A stretch of DNA of 64,000 nt from Schaalia sp. ZJ405 (GCF_011038885.2 NZ_CP064952.1:806001-870000), one strand, 5' to 3'; counted from the stretch's first letter, positions 43,916 through 54,097 are shown. Program-made: numbers and translations. Notes: generated from the sequence alone by a model not told the origin.

Positions 43916-45778
43916 TCAATCGCGATGGATGTCAGGCAGCGACAATGCCGCATGTTCCTGCTCGTATGACCACCGATAATTCGTGTTCGTCTCCATGAGA
44001 TGTGCATGCGTTCCCCGAGCAATGATCCGCGCGGGACCATCCGCGGCGTCATGGTCCCTCTCCGCGTCGATGAGGAGTACTTCGTCGGCGGCATCGAGTG
44101 CGGAGAGCCGATGGGAGACCACGAGAACTCCGCGCGAATGATCAACATCAACGAGTGTACGAACAAGAGCGTCGGCGGTGGGGCCGTCAAGATGCTCACC
44201 GGCTTCATCCACGAGCATCAGAGGTGCCGGTACGGCAAGAGCGCGTGCCATGAGGAGACGTCGGCGTTCTCCGCCGGAGACAGTCCGTGCCTGCGATCCG
44301 ATGGTTGTGGTAAGCCCTTGAGGAAGAGATGTGAGCCAGCTGCCCAGACCGACACGTTCAAGGAGTTGCGTTGCTTCGTCCTCGTCAAGATTCGGACGAG
44401 CGACCCGGATATTTTCGAGGACGGATGTGGCAAAGACGTGGGCGTCTTCGGCGGTGACCGTGACGAACTGCGTGATGTCGGCGCGGGAGGCTTCCCACGC
44501 GTTGACACCGTTGATTGTTACAGATCCAGCGCGCGGTGGAATAAGACCCGCGAGCGTCATGAGGAGAGTGGTTTTCCCAATACCGGATGGGCCAACGATT
44601 GCTAGCGTGGTCCCGGGTGTGAGAGTGAGATCAATACCTGAAGCGATGATGGGACCGCCCGGCCATCCGATCGCGAGGTTGTGTGCACGAAGAATACATG
44701 TGAGGGCACCCGTTGTGGGGTCTGTCTGCGCGGGGATCGTGGGTGTGGACAACGTGGGAGTCGATTCCCCAGCGTGCGATGCGGGTGCGGGTGACGCCTC
44801 GTCCTCGAAAAGCATTGCGGCGATACGTTCGGCAGCTCCGGCCGAACGCACAAGTTGAGCACACGCGGGAGCCACTTCGGCTGTCCCCTCGAAAGAAGAT
44901 AGGGGAGTGAGGACAAGGACGGCGAGAAGAACCTCGGCGAGAACTCCGGATGTTGTCTCGGGGATCCCGATCAGGAGAGAAGCAACAACCGCAAGCCCCA
45001 TCGCAAGACGATCAACACCTGCGGCTATGCCAGCAACCCGGGCGGATCGCGCCGTGGCCGACGTTAAGGCGTCCTCGATGGAGGACAGTCGCGAATGCAT
45101 GCGGGGAAGTGTTCCGTTGACCTGAAGTTCGGTTGTTCCCTCAAGGAGAGTCAATGTTGTTGTTGACAAGTCTGTGCGGGCCTGACGTGACGCATATTCG
45201 GCCAGGCGGGCAGCTCTCATCGATAGGAGCGGTGCAACGATGCCGGAGACGCACAGACATAGGGCAAGAATAAGAGCAGCCGGAAGAGAAATGAATGCAA
45301 ATCCCGTCACCGTTGCAATCCCGACAATGAAGGCAACTGCGGTGGGCATGAGAGACTTGACGATGATGTCGCCAACGTCGTCAACGTCGGCGCCTGTGCG
45401 GGCAAGGAGGTCCCCACGTCGCAGCATCATGATCCTGTCCGTTCCCTGACGAGACACGATGTCGTAGACATTTTGTCGGAGGGCATCCATTCCGGTCAGA
45501 GCGACCTTGTGGGAAGCAAGACGCTGACAGTACCGCAGCACGGATCGTGAGACACCGAAAAGGCGAACAGCCGTCGCAGCAACGAGGAGATAGAGGACAG
45601 GCGGATGCTGGGATGCGCGGGCAATGAGCCATGCAGCGGTGGAACCCAAAGCAATTGCCGACCCCAGGCCCAGCGTGCCCAGCAGGATGGACAGGGCAAG
45701 TGCTCGACGGGAGATTCCCAGAAGAGGGATGATCCGTCGAAGCGCTTTCTTCTCGGACTTTGTTAGAAACAGCGTCAT
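43916..45778 (-). CDS. cydC: Cytochrome bd assembly ABC transporter subunit CydC
   Basis: CydC pairs with CydD as a heterodimeric exporter linked to cysteine/glutathione or heme handling, and it is needed to assemble cytochrome bd. The 620-residue protein has a membrane domain (about 20-315) and an ATPase domain with Walker A GPSGIGKTTLL, signature VSGGERRRLLMARAL and Walker B MLVDEAGEHLD. FGVSRSVLRYCQRLASH is typical of CydC. It overlaps the end of cydD by four bases (ATGA). The glutamate after the Walker B aspartate is present, so it may hydrolyse ATP. Confidence 0.9.
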   Translation of the reverse strand: MTLFLTKSEKKALRRIIPLLGISRRALALSILLGTLGLGSAIALGSTAAWLIARASQHPPVLYLLVAATAVRLFGVSRSVLRYCQRLASHKVALTGMDALRQNVYDIVSRQGTDRIMMLRRGDLLARTGADVDDVGDIIVKSLMPTAVAFIVGIATVTGFAFISLPAALILALCLCVSGIVAPLLSMRAARLAEYASRQARTDLSTTTLTLLEGTTELQVNGTLPRMHSRLSSIEDALTSATARSARVAGIAAGVDRLAMGLAVVASLLIGIPETTSGVLAEVLLAVLVLTPLSSFEGTAEVAPACAQLVRSAGAAERIAAMLFEDEASPAPASHAGESTPTLSTPTIPAQTDPTTGALTCILRAHNLAIGWPGGPIIASGIDLTLTPGTTLAIVGPSGIGKTTLLMTLAGLIPPRAGSVTINGVNAWEASRADITQFVTVTAEDAHVFATSVLENIRVARPNLDEDEATQLLERVGLGSWLTSLPQGLTTTIGSQARTVSGGERRRLLMARALAVPAPLMLVDEAGEHLDGPTADALVRTLVDVDHSRGVLVVSHRLSALDAADEVLLIDAERDHDAADGPARIIARGTHAHLMETNTNYRWSYEQEHAALSLPDIHRD

Positions 45779-47625
45779 CGTTGACCTCCGTCGACGTGAC
45801 CGGATGCGCCGACCATGTGATCGGTGGTGTCGCTGTGGTGGTCGTTGAGGAATCCGGGAAGGGTCACCGAGAGATCCTCCTCTTCCCTGTGGGCAACGAG
45901 GATCGGGTATTCGGCAATCTCTTCTGGGGTGGCCAGGCGCGTTGTCACATCAATGACCGAGTCAGCGCGGGCAACCACGGCATTGCGGTGAGCAATGACG
46001 ATCACGGTACGTCCCTGACGGTGCATGTGTTCGATCGCCTTGATGACGGTTTCTTCGCTGACGGCGTCAAGATGGGCGGTGGGTTCGTCAAGGACAACGA
46101 TGGGTGAATCGTCAAGCATGGCGCGTGTTAGGGCCAGACGCTGTCGCTGTCCGACGGATAGTCCAACACCTCCGTGGCCAACGCGGGTGGCCCATCCGTG
46201 GGCAAGGGCATCAACAACCTCTGAGAATCCCGTGGACTCTGCGGCCTCGCGCAGACGCTCACTGTTGACCCCGTCGCCCTCGTGATTGTCGAGGACGGCC
46301 CCGTCTGTGACATTGTCCAGGAGCGTTCCCGGAAGAATCGTTGGAGCCTGGGGAACCCACGTGATCTGATCCCACCACGTTTCCTCGTCCACTTCCGCCA
46401 GGTCGCAGGAGTTCGCTGCCTCGTCCTCGTCCCCATGAGAGCGCAGGAGAACCTGGCCACGCGTCGTTGGTTCAACGCCGAGAATTGTCATGACGGTTGT
46501 TGTTTTTCCGGCTCCCGACGCGCCAACAAGAGCGGTGAGGCTTCCCGGGGTGATCGTTGCGCTGAGTTCGGCGGGTGCCCACGCTCCCCGGGCTGCGACA
46601 CAGACATTGTCGAGGACGATGTCGGTCGTGCGCATCTCTGGAGCTTTTTGCCTCTTCTCCTTGTTCTGAGGAAGGGGCTCTTCGATGATTGCGAACGCTG
46701 CCTCAGCGGCTGCTACCCCGTTCGCGGAGGCGTGGAATTGGGCGCCGACCTGTCGTAGGGGTTCGAAAACTTCCGGGGCGAGCATGATCACGGCAAGACC
46801 GGAGAACAGGTCAATAGAGCCACTGACAAGACGCATCCCGACTTCGACGGCGACGAGGGCAACGGACAAAGTTGCGAGGAATTCAAGGACCGCTCCGGAG
46901 AGGAAAGCAACTCTCAGGGTTGCCATCGTCAGGCGCGTATTTTGTTTCCCCAGGGCTTCAAGATGTTTTCGTGGACCCCGTTCACTTCCCAGGCCTCGAA
47001 GCGTCGGTAGCCCGGCGATGAGGTCAAGGAGTTGAGAACCGAGTCGCTCCATTGCCGTGAGTTTTGCCTTCGATGATTCCTGAGTGAAGCGTCCGATGAG
47101 AATCATGAAGACCGGGATGAGTGGAACAACGAGTGCGGCGATCAACGCCGACCAGAAATCCAACGTGAGAATCGTGGCCAAGGCCAGTGGAGTAACCGTA
47201 CATGTGAGGAATAACTGGGGAAGAAACTTCACGAAGTAGGCGGAGAGGTCATCGAGTCCTCGGGTGAGCAGCGTTGTCGTGTCCGATGCGTGGAGGGCGC
47301 GCCAGCGAGGACCGAGTTTCTCAGCATGGGTGATCACTGCGCTGCGTAGCTCACGGATTGCCCTGTCGGCGGCCCGATGGGCCGTTGCGTCACGCACTGC
47401 GTGGGCGAGTGCGCGGGCAATGACAACGCAGATGAGAGCGATAATCAGGGGGAGAACCTCACCGAGTGGCGCCCGGTCAGTAATGACGGGGGAGGCGGCA
47501 CCCGAAATGAGGAGTGCTTGGACAATGACCAGCGCCGCAGTGACGATGCCAAGGCCCGCGGTCAAAAGGATATGTCTGCGTGCCGAGCGAGCATATTTGA
47601 GTAAACGAGGATCGAGTGGACGCAC
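45775..47625 (-). CDS. cydD: Cytochrome bd assembly ABC transporter subunit CydD
   Basis: CydD is the partner of CydC. It has a six-helix membrane domain and an ATPase domain with Walker A GASGAGKTTTVMTILG, signature LSVGQRQRLALTRAM and Walker B VVLDEPTAHLDAV. I place the start at the GTG at 47625 (616 aa), six bases after a CACAAT box. An upstream ATG (47784) would add 53 polar residues with no family match. It is followed by cydC and preceded by cydB, with a strong terminator between. N-terminal helices (HILLTAGLGIVTAALVIVQ) fit the exporter fold. Confidence 0.88.
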   Translation of the reverse strand: MRPLDPRLLKYARSARRHILLTAGLGIVTAALVIVQALLISGAASPVITDRAPLGEVLPLIIALICVVIARALAHAVRDATAHRAADRAIRELRSAVITHAEKLGPRWRALHASDTTTLLTRGLDDLSAYFVKFLPQLFLTCTVTPLALATILTLDFWSALIAALVVPLIPVFMILIGRFTQESSKAKLTAMERLGSQLLDLIAGLPTLRGLGSERGPRKHLEALGKQNTRLTMATLRVAFLSGAVLEFLATLSVALVAVEVGMRLVSGSIDLFSGLAVIMLAPEVFEPLRQVGAQFHASANGVAAAEAAFAIIEEPLPQNKEKRQKAPEMRTTDIVLDNVCVAARGAWAPAELSATITPGSLTALVGASGAGKTTTVMTILGVEPTTRGQVLLRSHGDEDEAANSCDLAEVDEETWWDQITWVPQAPTILPGTLLDNVTDGAVLDNHEGDGVNSERLREAAESTGFSEVVDALAHGWATRVGHGGVGLSVGQRQRLALTRAMLDDSPIVVLDEPTAHLDAVSEETVIKAIEHMHRQGRTVIVIAHRNAVVARADSVIDVTTRLATPEEIAEYPILVAHREEEDLSVTLPGFLNDHHSDTTDHMVGASGHVDGGQR

Positions 47626-47840
47626 GGATCTATTGTGCCATTTTCCCGGCGGATCGATGTGTGAGGACCGTAGCTCAGACGGCGTGGATTGGTGACTGTT
47701 GAACACTCCGACGGGGGTGTCCACCTGGTCGACATGATGGTGAGGACCGATCAGATGTTTCTCACTCGCTGCCGTGATTGTCATCCCTGCATATCTGTGT
47801 CATCGATGAACGGTGGATCAGTCCCGGCTGTTGAACGCAA

Positions 47841-47872
47841 CCGCCCCGGCACGAGAACACGTGCCGGGGCGG
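47841..47872 (-). terminator. Terminator of cydAB
   Basis: A 13-base-pair GC-rich stem (47841-47853 and 47860-47872) with a six-base loop lies 21 bases after the cydB stop, read on the minus strand. A weak U-containing stretch follows. It separates cydAB from cydDC. The remaining 215 bases toward cydD show nothing I can identify. Confidence 0.8.
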
Positions 47873-47892
47873 AAAGCAATCAGGACGAAGAA

Positions 47893-48969
47893 TCAGCCGA
47901 CGAGGAAGTTCTTGTCCAGGCGGATCTTGCCGGGCAGCAGGCCCGCATTTTCGTCAATGTCATTGACGGAAACGCGCTTGCGGAATACCCAGTAGGACCA
48001 GATCGTGTAGGCCAGGACGACGGGAACGAAGCACAGGGCAACGATCGTCATCACCTGGAGTGTGCTCTGCGTTGACGAAGCCTGAGCGATCGTCAGCGAG
48101 GCAGCCGGGTCGAGCGAGGACTTCATCACCGCGGGAGCCATTGCGCTGAAGATCCACGCAACGGTTGCCGCAATCGCCACGGAGGAGAAGACGAAAGCCT
48201 TACCTTCCGAGCGCAGCGCCGGCTGTGAGAATGCAGCCGAAGCGATGATCGCCAGGGCAGCGATGACCAGCGGAATCCACGCCAGGACGTTTGACGTGTA
48301 GACGAACTGGCCCCACACGAGGAGGACTGCTGCGAGAACCGTCGCCACAATCGAGGCGGGTCCGGAGATCGCGTTCGCACGCTCACGCACCGCACCTTCG
48401 GTCTTGAGGGAAAGGAACTGTGCTCCGTGTGCAAAGCACACAGCCAGCACAACAACCCCGCCCAGAAGCGTGTAGAGGTTCAGGAGTGAGAAGAATCCAC
48501 CGGTCAGCTGGTGAACGCCGTCAACGACCTCGATGGCCATGCCGTGAACGAGGTTGGCGAAGGCCACGCCGAGGAGAAGCGGAACGAGGTAGGCACACAC
48601 GGTGTGGATGCCGTCCCAGATGCCGCGCCACTTCGCGGTTGCGAGCTTGGAACGCCACTCCAGTGCGGAGATGCGCAGAATCAGCGCAACAAGCACGAGG
48701 AAGAGGGCGAGGTACATGCCCGAGAACATCGTTGCGTACCACTCGGGGAACGCAGCGAAGGTTGCACCACCGGCGGTGAGCAGCCACACCTCGTTGCCGT
48801 CCCAGTGGGGACCAATGGTCCGTGTTGCTTGGGTCCGCTCTGCGTCGTTCTTCGCAACGAAGGGCAGAAGCATGCCGACACCGAAGTCAAAGCCTTCAAG
48901 AACCAAGAAGACTGTCCAGAGAACGGCAATGAGGATGAACCACAGAATTTGGAAGAATGTCCAATCCAT
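47893..48969 (-). CDS. cydB: Cytochrome bd ubiquinol/menaquinol oxidase subunit II CydB
   Basis: CydB is the second subunit of the high-affinity terminal oxidase. The 358-residue protein has eight or nine hydrophobic helices. The N-terminus (FQILWFILIAVLWTVFLVLEGFDFGVGMLLPF) carries the family glutamate/aspartate residues, and IGPHWDGNEVWLLTAGGATFAAFP is the strongest signature. NLYTLLGGVVVLAVCFAHGA follows. It is 16 bases downstream of cydA and ends before a terminator. Confidence 0.96.
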   Translation of the reverse strand: MDWTFFQILWFILIAVLWTVFLVLEGFDFGVGMLLPFVAKNDAERTQATRTIGPHWDGNEVWLLTAGGATFAAFPEWYATMFSGMYLALFLVLVALILRISALEWRSKLATAKWRGIWDGIHTVCAYLVPLLLGVAFANLVHGMAIEVVDGVHQLTGGFFSLLNLYTLLGGVVVLAVCFAHGAQFLSLKTEGAVRERANAISGPASIVATVLAAVLLVWGQFVYTSNVLAWIPLVIAALAIIASAAFSQPALRSEGKAFVFSSVAIAATVAWIFSAMAPAVMKSSLDPAASLTIAQASSTQSTLQVMTIVALCFVPVVLAYTIWSYWVFRKRVSVNDIDENAGLLPGKIRLDKNFLVG

Positions 48970-48985
48970 TTCAGTCTCCTAATCC

Positions 48986-50551
48986 TCAGTATCCGAAGGA
49001 GAGGGCGCCGGCAGTGCCGTCAGCCTCAGCCGTGAGAGTGGAGTCCTTCGATGAGGACCGGGAAATGCCTTCCTGCGCGTAACGCTTCATGAGGATGAAC
49101 CAAATGATCGCGAGGACGAGGTACAGGAGGGTGAAGAGGATCAGCGTGGCCAGAACCTGCCATGCAGGAACGGTTGTCGAGATACCGGCATCCGTCATCA
49201 TGAGAACGGAGCCCAGGCCGTCGCCGCCCTGACGCAGTGCGGAAAGGTTCGGGACAACGACCCACGGTTGACGGCCAATCTCGGTGAAGATCCAGCCGAA
49301 GGTTGCTGCGAGGAACGGCAGCGGGAGGTTGATCAGTGCGAAAACGCCCAGAGACTTCGATCCGGAGACCTTACCTTGGCGCGTGGCGATCAAGCCCCAG
49401 ATCGCCAGAATGAAGGCGACCATACCTAGGCCGATCATCAGGCGGAAGGACCAGAATGTTGCCATCTGCGGAGGACGGAAATCCATGTTGTCGGCGCTGC
49501 CGTACTTCCCAACGAAGTTCGGGTTGTTGTTGAGCAGTTCGCGAAGTTCGTCGTTTGCCTGCTGGACGCCGGTGACCTTTGCGTTGAAGTCGTTGTGCGA
49601 CATGAACGCGGTGACACCGGGAACTTCGATGAACTTCGTCGGCTGTTCGCCCGTGCCATCAAGGGGGCAGTCGCCGAACTGAGCGATGGTGAATGCCGCG
49701 CCTTCGGTGTCAACGCAGACACCCTCGGCAACAGCCATCTTCATCGGCTGGGCTTCAACCATTTCCTGGCCCTGGTAGTGACCGGTGATGACCGTTCCCA
49801 GTCCGCCAAGAAGGACGACAACCATGCCGAAGCGGGCAATTGGACGCCAGATTTCGCGGGATTCCTTGACGCCTTCCTCAGAACCGTCACGGTTGGCACG
49901 AACCATCCACCAGATGGCCAGGCCCGCGACGAATGTTCCGGAAACAAGGAATGCCGAGGTGACAACGTGCGCGTACTCAAGGAGGTAGGCCTTCGATGAG
50001 ATGACCTCAAGGAAGCCTCCCATGCCGTCAAGCTCCGCGCGTCCCGTCTCGGGGTTGTACCGGGCTCCCACCGGGTACTGCATCCAGGCGTTGGCGCCGA
50101 GGATCCATGCCGCGGAGATCAGGGTGCCCAGGGAGAACAACCACACGGTAGCCAGGTGGACGCCCTTGGAGAGGCGGCCCCAGCCGAAAATCCACAGGCC
50201 GAGGAAGGTTGACTCCAGGAAGAATGCGAGGAGTGCCTCAACCGCGAGGGGGGCGCCGAAGATGTCGCCAACGAAACGGGAGTATTCAGACCAGTTCATG
50301 CCGAACTGGAACTCCTGAACGATACCGGTTGCGACACCGAGAGCGAAGTTAATGAGGAGGAGTTTGCCAAAGAAACGTGTTGCTTGCAGCCAGGTCTCTT
50401 TGCCGGTCTTGTGCCACAGTGTTTGCATGGTGGCGACCAGCAAGGACAGGCCGATGGTCAACGGTACGAGGAGGAAGTGGTACACGGTTGTGATACCGAA
50501 CTGCCACCGCCCGACCGTGACCTGATCAAGCACTGCTTGAGCAAGAGTCAT
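48986..50551 (-). CDS. cydA: Cytochrome bd oxidase subunit I CydA
   Basis: CydA carries the three hemes (b558, b595, d) and reduces oxygen at high affinity. The 521-residue protein has about nine helices. GRWQFGITTVYHFLLVPLTIGLS holds the N-terminal heme histidine; the pieces GFFLESTFLGLWIFGWGRLS and HLATVWLFSLGTLISAAWILGANAWMQ follow in the expected order. The Q-loop is short (about residues 250-320). GWIFTEIGRQPWVV is the C-terminal signature. The ATG is preceded by GGAAGGCGAG on the minus strand. The upstream region contains a possible operator. Confidence 0.96.
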   Translation of the reverse strand: MTLAQAVLDQVTVGRWQFGITTVYHFLLVPLTIGLSLLVATMQTLWHKTGKETWLQATRFFGKLLLINFALGVATGIVQEFQFGMNWSEYSRFVGDIFGAPLAVEALLAFFLESTFLGLWIFGWGRLSKGVHLATVWLFSLGTLISAAWILGANAWMQYPVGARYNPETGRAELDGMGGFLEVISSKAYLLEYAHVVTSAFLVSGTFVAGLAIWWMVRANRDGSEEGVKESREIWRPIARFGMVVVLLGGLGTVITGHYQGQEMVEAQPMKMAVAEGVCVDTEGAAFTIAQFGDCPLDGTGEQPTKFIEVPGVTAFMSHNDFNAKVTGVQQANDELRELLNNNPNFVGKYGSADNMDFRPPQMATFWSFRLMIGLGMVAFILAIWGLIATRQGKVSGSKSLGVFALINLPLPFLAATFGWIFTEIGRQPWVVVPNLSALRQGGDGLGSVLMMTDAGISTTVPAWQVLATLILFTLLYLVLAIIWFILMKRYAQEGISRSSSKDSTLTAEADGTAGALSFGY

Positions 50552-50898
50552 GATGCTCGCCTTCCCGAATTGAGAGAAGTAAGTGATGGGTGGGCTTGAA
50601 CGTCAGGAGCCGAGGCGCGTTGGAAAACATGAGATCCATACCGAATCTCAAGAATGTTCCATCGCGCAGCGAATCCGAAGCGATCACCTACTAAAGATAA
50701 CGCGTTTTTCTGACGTTGTGGTCAAAAACATGACCTTTTGGTTGTTTTCGTGACACAAATGTCGCTTTCTTTGCGTGTCGTTTCGTTCCGAACATGTGGC
50801 GATGACGCGGGAATACATCCCATGACCGTAACGAAAATAATCGATGTGGTCTCTTGCTCATCGTCCTCACGAGGGCAAACAGTAAGAGGTGTGCGACA
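50552..50898. promoter_or_regulatory. cydA upstream region (about 350 bases)
   Basis: This AT-richer gap separates cydA (minus) from rne (plus) and should hold divergent promoters. A GGTCA-N6-TGACC inverted repeat at 50720-50735 is operator-like. TTTAGT and GGTATGGAT on the minus strand are only weak -10 candidates. No Rex-type TTGTGA-N6-TCACAA site is seen. No convincing gene lies here. Confidence 0.45.
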
Positions 50899-51069
50899 AT
50901 GGGGAGCGAACATGATGTCGCGGACGCACCTCCGCGATGGGTGCTGTGGAGTCATGACGCGACTCGCGTTGCGCGTCTCCTGGTGAGTACCCCCGCACGG
51001 ATGATGCGGTTCGAACAGGATTTCCGCCCCTCGCGGGCGAGTAATACGGGTGCCGCCGGTGCGGGGTGA
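50899..51069 (+). CDS. Possible small ORF before rne
   Basis: A 56-codon frame starts at ATG 50899, with GAGG about eight bases upstream, and ends 23 bases before rne. Predicted protein: MGSEHDVADAPPRWVLW, then VARLLVSTPARMMRFEQD and a Gly/Ala tail. Third positions are rich in G and C, as in real genes here. I recognise no family. It could be a leader peptide for rne or non-coding. Confidence 0.3.
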   Translation: MGSEHDVADAPPRWVLWSHDATRVARLLVSTPARMMRFEQDFRPSRASNTGAAGAG

Positions 51070-51092
51070 GCAGCCGAAACAATTGGAGAATT

Positions 51093-53999
51093 GTGACCAC
51101 GGATAACACCGACGCGTCTGCACCCGAGACGCCCGCAGCTTCGCTGCTCTTCCACGCACCCGTTTTTCAGGCCCCGGTTTTTGACCCGCCACCGCGCTCA
51201 GCTTCGAGCCGCGACACCTCAGACGACGCAGATGATCGATCGGCGAGCGAAGCACCCTCCCGCAACCGCTCAGAAAACACAGAGTCACCGCGCAGGCGCC
51301 GCAAATCCCAGCGCTCTGGTTCATCTGAATCACCATCGGCTCACACCGATGCTTCCGACATCCACGACTTTCCGGTAGATGCCGAAGAATCCGATGAACA
51401 GCCGCGTTCGCGCCGCCGCCGCAAGGGCAGTCAGTCCGCTGAGGAAATGGCGGACTCGTCCTCGTCAACGAAGAAACGAGGCGGAGGTAAACGCGGCAAA
51501 TCCGCGCAAGACAAGCGCGGGGACGAGGCCGAGGCCACCTCACAGGACCAGCGATCAGACGCTCAGTCATCAGATGATGACTCGCGCTTAGGCGACTCAG
51601 AACTAGGAGAAGACCAGGGTCACGACAGCGGGGATGACTCCGCGGAGGACACCGGCTCAACTCGTCGTCGCCGTCGCCGCCGGACACGTAGCACATCGAG
51701 CGATGACGATCTGATCGACGAGACCACCACAGATGACCAGGTTAAGGCCCTCAAAGGGTCAACGCGCCTCGAAGCGAAGAAACAGCGTCGCCGTGAGGGA
51801 CGTAAAGAAGGGCGCCGACGCCACCGAATCACCGAATCGGAGTTCCTTGCGCGCCGCGAATCCGTCAACCGCACGATGGTCATGAGGGACGAGGACGGAC
51901 TCGACCAGATCGCAATCCTTGAAGATGACCTCCTCGTTGAACACTACGTCGCACGACGCACACAGAAATCAATGGTGGGAAGCATTTACCTCGGCCGCGT
52001 GCAGAACGTCTTGCCGTCGATGGAAGCGGCTTTCGTTGACATTGGTCGCGGGCGAAATGCGGTGCTTTACGCGGGTGAAGTTAACTGGGATGCGGTTGGG
52101 CTCGATGGGAAGCCTCGGCGCATCGAATCCGCCCTTAAATCTGGCGACCCCGTCCTCGTTCAGGTAACAAAAGATCCAATCGGTCACAAAGGTGCCCGCC
52201 TGACCAGCCAAATCACGCTGGCAGGACGCTACCTCGTCCTCATTCCGAACGGATCAATGATGGGGATCTCACGCAAGCTCCCCGATCGTGAACGCACCCG
52301 ACTGAAGAAAATTCTCAAGCAGGTTGTCCCCGCGGGGTCAGGTGTCATCGTTCGCACGGCTGCTGAGGGAGCATCCGAGGAACAGATCCGCGATGATGTT
52401 GCACGGCTGACGAAGCAGTGGGAAGACATCGAGAAAAAGCAGAAACAAACGAAGTCCGCTCCCGTTCTTCTTCGTGGCGAACCCGAGCTTGCTGTGCGTG
52501 TTGTCCGCGACATCTTCAACGAGGATTTCTCGAAGCTGATCATCCAGGGCAAAGACACCTACACCACAATTAAAGAGTATGTCGACGAGCTGTCGCCGGA
52601 GCTAGCTGACCGTATTGAACAGTGGGTCGGGACAGACGATATATTCCACGCTCACCGGATTGATGAGCAACTGGCTAAAGGCATGGATCGCAAGGTCTGG
52701 CTCCCATCAGGCGGCACGCTGATCATTGACCGCACGGAAGCTATGACCGTCATCGACGTCAACACCGGCAAGTACATCGGTGCAGGTGGGACTCTTGAAG
52801 AGACGGTGACGCGTAATAACCTCGAAGCCGCTGAGGAAATTGTTCGTCAGCTGCGCTTGCGAGACATCGGCGGCATCATCATTGTTGACTTCGTGGACAT
52901 GGTCCTCGAACAGAACAGAGATCTTGTTCTGCGCCGTCTTGTGGAATGCCTCAGCCGTGACCGGACGCGTCACCAAGTCACTGAAATTACCTCGCTTGGC
53001 CTCGTGCAGATGACACGTAAACGCGTGGGCGAGGGCCTCGTTGAGGCGTTCTCCACTCAGTGTGAGGCGTGTGAGGGGCGCGGTTTCATCGTTCATCAGC
53101 ATCCGGTTGAACTTTCAGGCGGACACGAGTCGTCGACGCCACCTCAGAAGTCTTCCAAGAAATCACAGAAGTCCGCGGCGGAACCTCGCCGGATTGACGA
53201 CGCTGATCATGAGCGTGCCAAAGAGGCCCTGTCGGCGATTGCGGCAGCCACACGTAAGAGTGATGATGCCGCATCGGAACAGACCGAGGAGACACCGACC
53301 CAGCCGACTGCTTCGGCGAAGACGAGCGACTCCAAGAAGAAACGTCGGGCACAAACGGCTGGTGCGCGCAATGTCAAACATGCGGATGAGAGCGCTGATG
53401 ACCGGGAAAAGGATGCGGTCTCTTCCGCGCAGACGCCACCAGATGCGGACGATCACGAGTCGGCGGGGGAGGAAAAACCTCGACGAGCCAAGCGGACATC
53501 ACGTCGAGCCGCGGTGTCAACCGGCATTGTTGATCCTGGGGCCACGCCACAGTCGAATGACACAGGTGCCAAGACCAGGCGCACAACTGCGAAGAAAACG
53601 CAGACTGATGCGACATCTTCGAGCGATACTGCCGAGAATTCCTCGGTGTCACAGACAAACGGTTCTTCCTCAGTTGCCGATGAGCCCATCGTCGTTGGCA
53701 CAGCCTCTGTTGCCAAGGAACCGGCTGGCACCACAAAGAAGGCATCCGGGAAGTCAGCGGGAACTACCAAGCGTCCGCGCCGGCGCCGCGCGGCGGCCTC
53801 GACAGCTGAGCCTGAGGAACGCAGCAGCCTCCCAGTCATTGAGCTTCCGCAGCCGGTGACGCGGACCCGCGTATCCGAGGAGGCTGTCGTCATCCACACG
53901 CCCGATGAGATCACGCTTCCCGAGGTGCGTGACAGCGCCCCGAGACGTCCTCGGACCCGCCGACGAGCCGTTTCGATGGACACCACCGAGACGAGCTGA
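51093..53999 (+). CDS. rne: Ribonuclease E/G
   Basis: This large endonuclease processes rRNA and decays mRNA. A charged, disordered N-terminus (about 1-245) precedes an S1 domain (about 294-390, SIYLGRVQNVLPSMEAAFVDIG). Next comes the catalytic DNase-like region with metal-binding aspartates (GGTLIIDRTEAMTVIDVNTG, about 540-560). Then come IGGIIIVDFVDM and the zinc-link CEACEGRG (about 656). A second disordered basic/acidic tail (about 680-968, KKTQTD, RRRRAAAS) completes it. Catalytic core in the middle with both ends disordered is typical of actinobacterial RNase E. The GTG start at 51093 follows GGAG. Confidence 0.92.
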   Translation: MTTDNTDASAPETPAASLLFHAPVFQAPVFDPPPRSASSRDTSDDADDRSASEAPSRNRSENTESPRRRRKSQRSGSSESPSAHTDASDIHDFPVDAEESDEQPRSRRRRKGSQSAEEMADSSSSTKKRGGGKRGKSAQDKRGDEAEATSQDQRSDAQSSDDDSRLGDSELGEDQGHDSGDDSAEDTGSTRRRRRRRTRSTSSDDDLIDETTTDDQVKALKGSTRLEAKKQRRREGRKEGRRRHRITESEFLARRESVNRTMVMRDEDGLDQIAILEDDLLVEHYVARRTQKSMVGSIYLGRVQNVLPSMEAAFVDIGRGRNAVLYAGEVNWDAVGLDGKPRRIESALKSGDPVLVQVTKDPIGHKGARLTSQITLAGRYLVLIPNGSMMGISRKLPDRERTRLKKILKQVVPAGSGVIVRTAAEGASEEQIRDDVARLTKQWEDIEKKQKQTKSAPVLLRGEPELAVRVVRDIFNEDFSKLIIQGKDTYTTIKEYVDELSPELADRIEQWVGTDDIFHAHRIDEQLAKGMDRKVWLPSGGTLIIDRTEAMTVIDVNTGKYIGAGGTLEETVTRNNLEAAEEIVRQLRLRDIGGIIIVDFVDMVLEQNRDLVLRRLVECLSRDRTRHQVTEITSLGLVQMTRKRVGEGLVEAFSTQCEACEGRGFIVHQHPVELSGGHESSTPPQKSSKKSQKSAAEPRRIDDADHERAKEALSAIAAATRKSDDAASEQTEETPTQPTASAKTSDSKKKRRAQTAGARNVKHADESADDREKDAVSSAQTPPDADDHESAGEEKPRRAKRTSRRAAVSTGIVDPGATPQSNDTGAKTRRTTAKKTQTDATSSSDTAENSSVSQTNGSSSVADEPIVVGTASVAKEPAGTTKKASGKSAGTTKRPRRRRAAASTAEPEERSSLPVIELPQPVTRTRVSEEAVVIHTPDEITLPEVRDSAPRRPRTRRRAVSMDTTETS

Positions 54000-54097
54000 C
54001 GGCGTCTATCGGGGTAACCTGCCCCCGGTAGCAGCGACGAAAAATCCTAAGGTGTGGAATCGCACAGCGGATTGTTGCTGTTTCGGGGTCTTGCGGG

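Noticed and set aside
50722..51696. Minus-strand open frame of 324 codons opposite the rne start
   Set aside because: Composition is arginine/cysteine-rich nonsense, it overlaps the conserved rne frame and the cydA regulatory gap, and no domain pattern is visible.
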